From assembly GCA_029263015.1 (NCBI GenBank), contig JAJCYI010000182.1:1-64000 (forward strand): a stretch of 64,000 nucleotides of DNA, given 5' to 3'. How positions within the stretch are numbered: position 1 is the first letter of the stretch; every line of letters begins with the position of its first letter. Below, piece after piece: positions 61,427-64,000 of this stretch. The notes under the pieces are model-generated. The model did no database searches and was not told the origin of the DNA. It saw nothing but the letters and a program-made list of their open reading frames with translations. The DNA comes from Saprospiraceae bacterium (lineage in GTDB: Bacteria; Bacteroidota; Bacteroidia; Chitinophagales; Saprospiraceae). Position numbers and translations under genes: made by a program.

Positions 61427-63598
61427 ATGAACATGAATGCTCTACTCCGAGTAGCTGTTTTTATACTCCTGTCGGCCAATACGCTGTTTACTCAAACTAT
61501 CTTTATTAATGAATTCCTGGCTTCCAACTCCGTAATCCTTGCCGATGAAGCTGGCGAGTTTGATGATTGGGTCGAGTTGTACAATGCCGGGACAGTGCTT
61601 GTTGACATTGGGGGCATGTATGTGACGGACGATCTGGCCGTTCCCACAAAATGGCAAATACCTTCCTCCGATCCTGCCAAAACAACCATCGCAGCAAATG
61701 GTTTCCTGATTCTTTGGTTCGACAACGACCCTGCCCAAGGGGTTCTCCATGTCGGTGCTAAACTCAGCGCCAGCGGTGAGGATCTTGGCCTTTTTGCTTC
61801 TGACGGAACGACTCAGATTGATGCGTTCAGCTTTGGGCCACAGTCGTCTGATATTTCCAATGGTCGCCTACCCGATGGAGGGGTTGACTTCCAGTTTTTT
61901 AATGTTCCCACGCCAGGCGAAACGAACGTTGGTTCACAGGGAGCCGACAAAGCAGGGGAGCCGACAGCCTCCGTCATTGGAGGTTTTTATAACAGTGCTT
62001 TCACTGTAGAATTGATGACCATCACGGCTGGGGCCGAAATCCGTTACACGTTGGATGGCAGTGACCCCACCGACGTTTCAACGCTTTACTCTACGGCTCT
62101 TTCCATAAACCAAACAACGACTTTACGTGCAAAGGCATTTGCAATAGATTTGCTGTCTAGCACGACAGCAACCTATTCTTATATTTTTGGACCGGGGCAT
62201 ACATTCCCAGTGATTGCATTGTCATTCAACGATGACGACTTTTTTGATCCCGCCACTGGAATTTATCCAAATTATGAACAAGATTTGGAGCGGCCCGTGC
62301 ATGTAGAATTTTTTGAAACGGATGGCTCGCAAGTATTGAGCCAGGAGGCCACCGTTGAAATCCACGGGACTGGCAGCGCGCAGCTCCCCCAGAAATCATT
62401 GAAGCTAAAAGCAAAAGCCAGCGGGGGCAGCGGATTTTTTGAGCACCCTATTTTCCCAGATTTACCTTATGGTAAATACCAGCGGTTTTTGCTTCGCAAT
62501 TCTGGTCAGGATTGGGATATCACCATGTTCCACGATGCAATGGTAGCAAGCCTTACAGGCGACTTGAGCGATGTTGGCAGCAGCATCAAAATGCCCAACC
62601 TCCACCACCAAGGATTCCGGCCAGGGATCGTTTATTTAAATGGCGAATTTTGGGGCATCCACAATTTGCGGGAGCACATGCAATCAGCATACGTAGAGCA
62701 GCATTTTGGATTGATCGACAATGAAATTGACTTGCTCGACAACGATGAGATAAAAGAAGGTTCAGATGATAATTGGACGGAACTGACCAACCTCCTGAAT
62801 AACAATGATTTTACTAACGATGCCAGCTTGGATCAATTTGGGGAGATGGTCAACCTGCCCAATTTCCTTGATTATAATGTGATGAATATCCTGATTGATG
62901 GCAGCGACTGGCCTGGCAATAATTACCGCCGTTGGCGGGCGAAAGACAATGGCAAATGGAACTTCATGACTTTTGACCTGGACTTCTCTTTTGGCCTATT
63001 CAACATTTTGCCAGGAGGCATTACTTGGAACACGGGCGAGGCAACAGCCAACTCACTGGCAAGATCGTTGGATGCCACGCAAACAACTTGGCCAAACCCC
63101 AAGTGGAACACGCTTTATTTTAGGAAACCAATGAAAAATGAGCAGTTCCGAACAGACTATATCAACCGCACGGCGGATTTCCTGAATGTGCTTTTTGCCC
63201 CTGATCGAGTGAATGCGAGGATCGATGAATTCGTAGCCTTGTACACCCCAGAAATGCAGCAACATTATGACAAATGGAACAGCGGATGGAATCCATTTGA
63301 TACTAATGTGCAGAATCTCAGGGACTTCGCCAATGCCCGACCGCCGATCATGCGGCAACATGTGGTGGATGCATTTACGGATGTGACAGGCACGGCTGAT
63401 GTCACTTTGCAGGCCGACCCGCCCGCTGGTGGAATAATTGAATTTAGCACACTGAACTTGACGCCAACCAATTTACCTTGGACAGGAAAATATTTTACAG
63501 GAGTGGAAATACCTGTGAAAGCCATCCCTGCGCCAGGGTACATTTTTGATAGCTGGTCGCTCGGGACTTTAGGCAATAGTTCAGCGGGGGGGGGGTGA
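61427..63598 (+). CDS. CotH-family secreted protein, first part (frameshifted)
   Basis: A 723-residue segment of a larger exported protein. It has a signal peptide (residues 1-23), a lamin-tail domain (INEFLASNSVILADEAGEFDDWVELYNAG), a chitobiase-like beta-strand region (ITAGAEIRYTLDGSDPT), a CotH kinase-like domain (VHVEFFETDGSQVL, VEIHGTGS, QRFLLRNSGQDWDITMFHDAMV, LREHMQSAYVEQHFG and WNFMTFDLDFSFG), and a further beta domain. The frame ends in a TGA right after a run of ten G (63586-63595). The next frame resumes with a second lamin-tail domain, so the gene is interrupted. Confidence 0.85.
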   Translation: MNMNALLRVAVFILLSANTLFTQTIFINEFLASNSVILADEAGEFDDWVELYNAGTVLVDIGGMYVTDDLAVPTKWQIPSSDPAKTTIAANGFLILWFDNDPAQGVLHVGAKLSASGEDLGLFASDGTTQIDAFSFGPQSSDISNGRLPDGGVDFQFFNVPTPGETNVGSQGADKAGEPTASVIGGFYNSAFTVELMTITAGAEIRYTLDGSDPTDVSTLYSTALSINQTTTLRAKAFAIDLLSSTTATYSYIFGPGHTFPVIALSFNDDDFFDPATGIYPNYEQDLERPVHVEFFETDGSQVLSQEATVEIHGTGSAQLPQKSLKLKAKASGGSGFFEHPIFPDLPYGKYQRFLLRNSGQDWDITMFHDAMVASLTGDLSDVGSSIKMPNLHHQGFRPGIVYLNGEFWGIHNLREHMQSAYVEQHFGLIDNEIDLLDNDEIKEGSDDNWTELTNLLNNNDFTNDASLDQFGEMVNLPNFLDYNVMNILIDGSDWPGNNYRRWRAKDNGKWNFMTFDLDFSFGLFNILPGGITWNTGEATANSLARSLDATQTTWPNPKWNTLYFRKPMKNEQFRTDYINRTADFLNVLFAPDRVNARIDEFVALYTPEMQQHYDKWNSGWNPFDTNVQNLRDFANARPPIMRQHVVDAFTDVTGTADVTLQADPPAGGIIEFSTLNLTPTNLPWTGKYFTGVEIPVKAIPAPGYIFDSWSLGTLGNSSAGGG

Positions 63599-64000
63599 CC
63601 CTAACTGGCGATTTGACACTGACCACCCATTTTACCCTGAGCGGCACACCTACTGAGAATATTGTAATCAATGAAATAAATTACAACTCCCCCGACGCAC
63701 CAAACAGTGGTGACTGGCTGGAACTCTACAATCCAAACAACCAAACCGTTGACCTATCCAACTGGACTTTGGAAGATGAAGATGCGGGACTCTTCACCAT
63801 TCCCAGTGGTACCATTTTACCTCCTGACAGCTATTTGGTTTTGGTGGAGGATGAGACGGATTTACACCTGTCTATCCTACCGTCAGCAACTATCTGGGCA
63901 GCTTTGGGGGTGGGGCAACTGGTTTCAAATTCAGCAACAATAATGAATTGTTGATCCTGCGAAATGCTAACATGGCGGTTATAGATAGCTTGCATTATGA
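63596..64000 (+). pseudogene. Continuation of the CotH-family gene, frameshifted and cut by the window end
   Basis: The second frame (about 63596-63850) continues TLTGDLTLTTHFTLSGTPTENIVINEINYNSPDAPNSGDWLELYNP, a lamin-tail domain. At about 63845-63860 the frame shifts again, and the third frame reads GFTPVYPTVSNYLGSFGGGATGF and NNELLILRNANMAVIDSLHY to the window end. Both shifts are consistent with one missing base. The natural product is probably a single long protein with a C-terminal T9SS domain beyond the window. Confidence 0.7.

Overview
The window reads as chromosomal DNA of a Bacteroidota bacterium, most likely a free-living aerobic or microaerobic member of the Saprospiria or a relative. 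The evidence is a fused CcoN-CcoO cbb3 oxidase, three secreted proteins with C-terminal sorting domains of the type IX secretion system (T9SS), promoters with the Bacteroidota -7 box (TAnnTTTG), a PVC-type heme-binding dehydrogenase, DUF4271 next to uroporphyrinogen-III synthase, and few purine-rich ribosome binding sites. There is no prophage, rRNA operon, CRISPR array or intact insertion sequence.

Layout. 0.1-6.8 kb (minus strand): cbb3 terminal oxidase operon and its biogenesis genes (ccoS, an unlisted 36-residue ORF, ccoNO, ccoQ, ccoP, ccoG, fixH, TauE/SafE-like). 7.2-10.8 kb (minus): rplM-rpsI-rpsB-tsf-pyrH, then a tRNA-Gln. 11.3-16.3 kb: an alpha/beta hydrolase, a retropepsin-like protease and topoisomerase IV subunit A. 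17.0-19.3 kb: an ECF sigma factor overlapping a protein that joins a cytoplasmic domain, one membrane span and a putative outer-membrane barrel. 19.4-28 kb: housekeeping and accessory genes (MoxR ATPase, M14-type deacylase, flavin reductase, SWIM protein, kinase-RapZ fusion, LysM protein, hemD, DUF4271). 28.5-33.2 kb: an OmpR-type two-component system, a DJ-1-like lipoprotein and aroA, with a 670-base convergent spacer carrying three terminator-like hairpins.

33.4-42.2 kb (plus): a five-gene catabolic-looking cluster (SGNH/PVC dehydrogenase/cytochrome c lipoprotein, bifunctional aldolase-dehydrogenase, TIM-barrel PEP-hydrolase-like protein, Tm-1-like protein, ThuA lipoprotein). 42.3-49.7 kb (minus): three large T9SS cargo proteins, one with five tandem starch-binding-like domains. 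50.4-56.8 kb (minus): a CBS-domain membrane protein, then a five-gene run in which a Septu-like pair (AAA ATPase + HNH nuclease) lies between an ATP-grasp ligase/glutamine amidotransferase pair and a second ATP-grasp-like gene. 57.0-64.0 kb: divergent esterase, short-chain dehydrogenase, a DUF4143-type ATPase with an inverted repeat at its start codon, tRNA uridine hydroxylase trhO, and a CotH-family secreted protein broken by two frameshifts at the window edge.

The best candidate for something undescribed is 51.6-56.8 kb, where a recognisable anti-phage module appears co-transcribed with peptide-ligase-like enzymes. Second is the sugar cluster around the Tm-1-like gene, whose substrate cannot be told from sequence. 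All calls come from reading the sequence; no database search was made.
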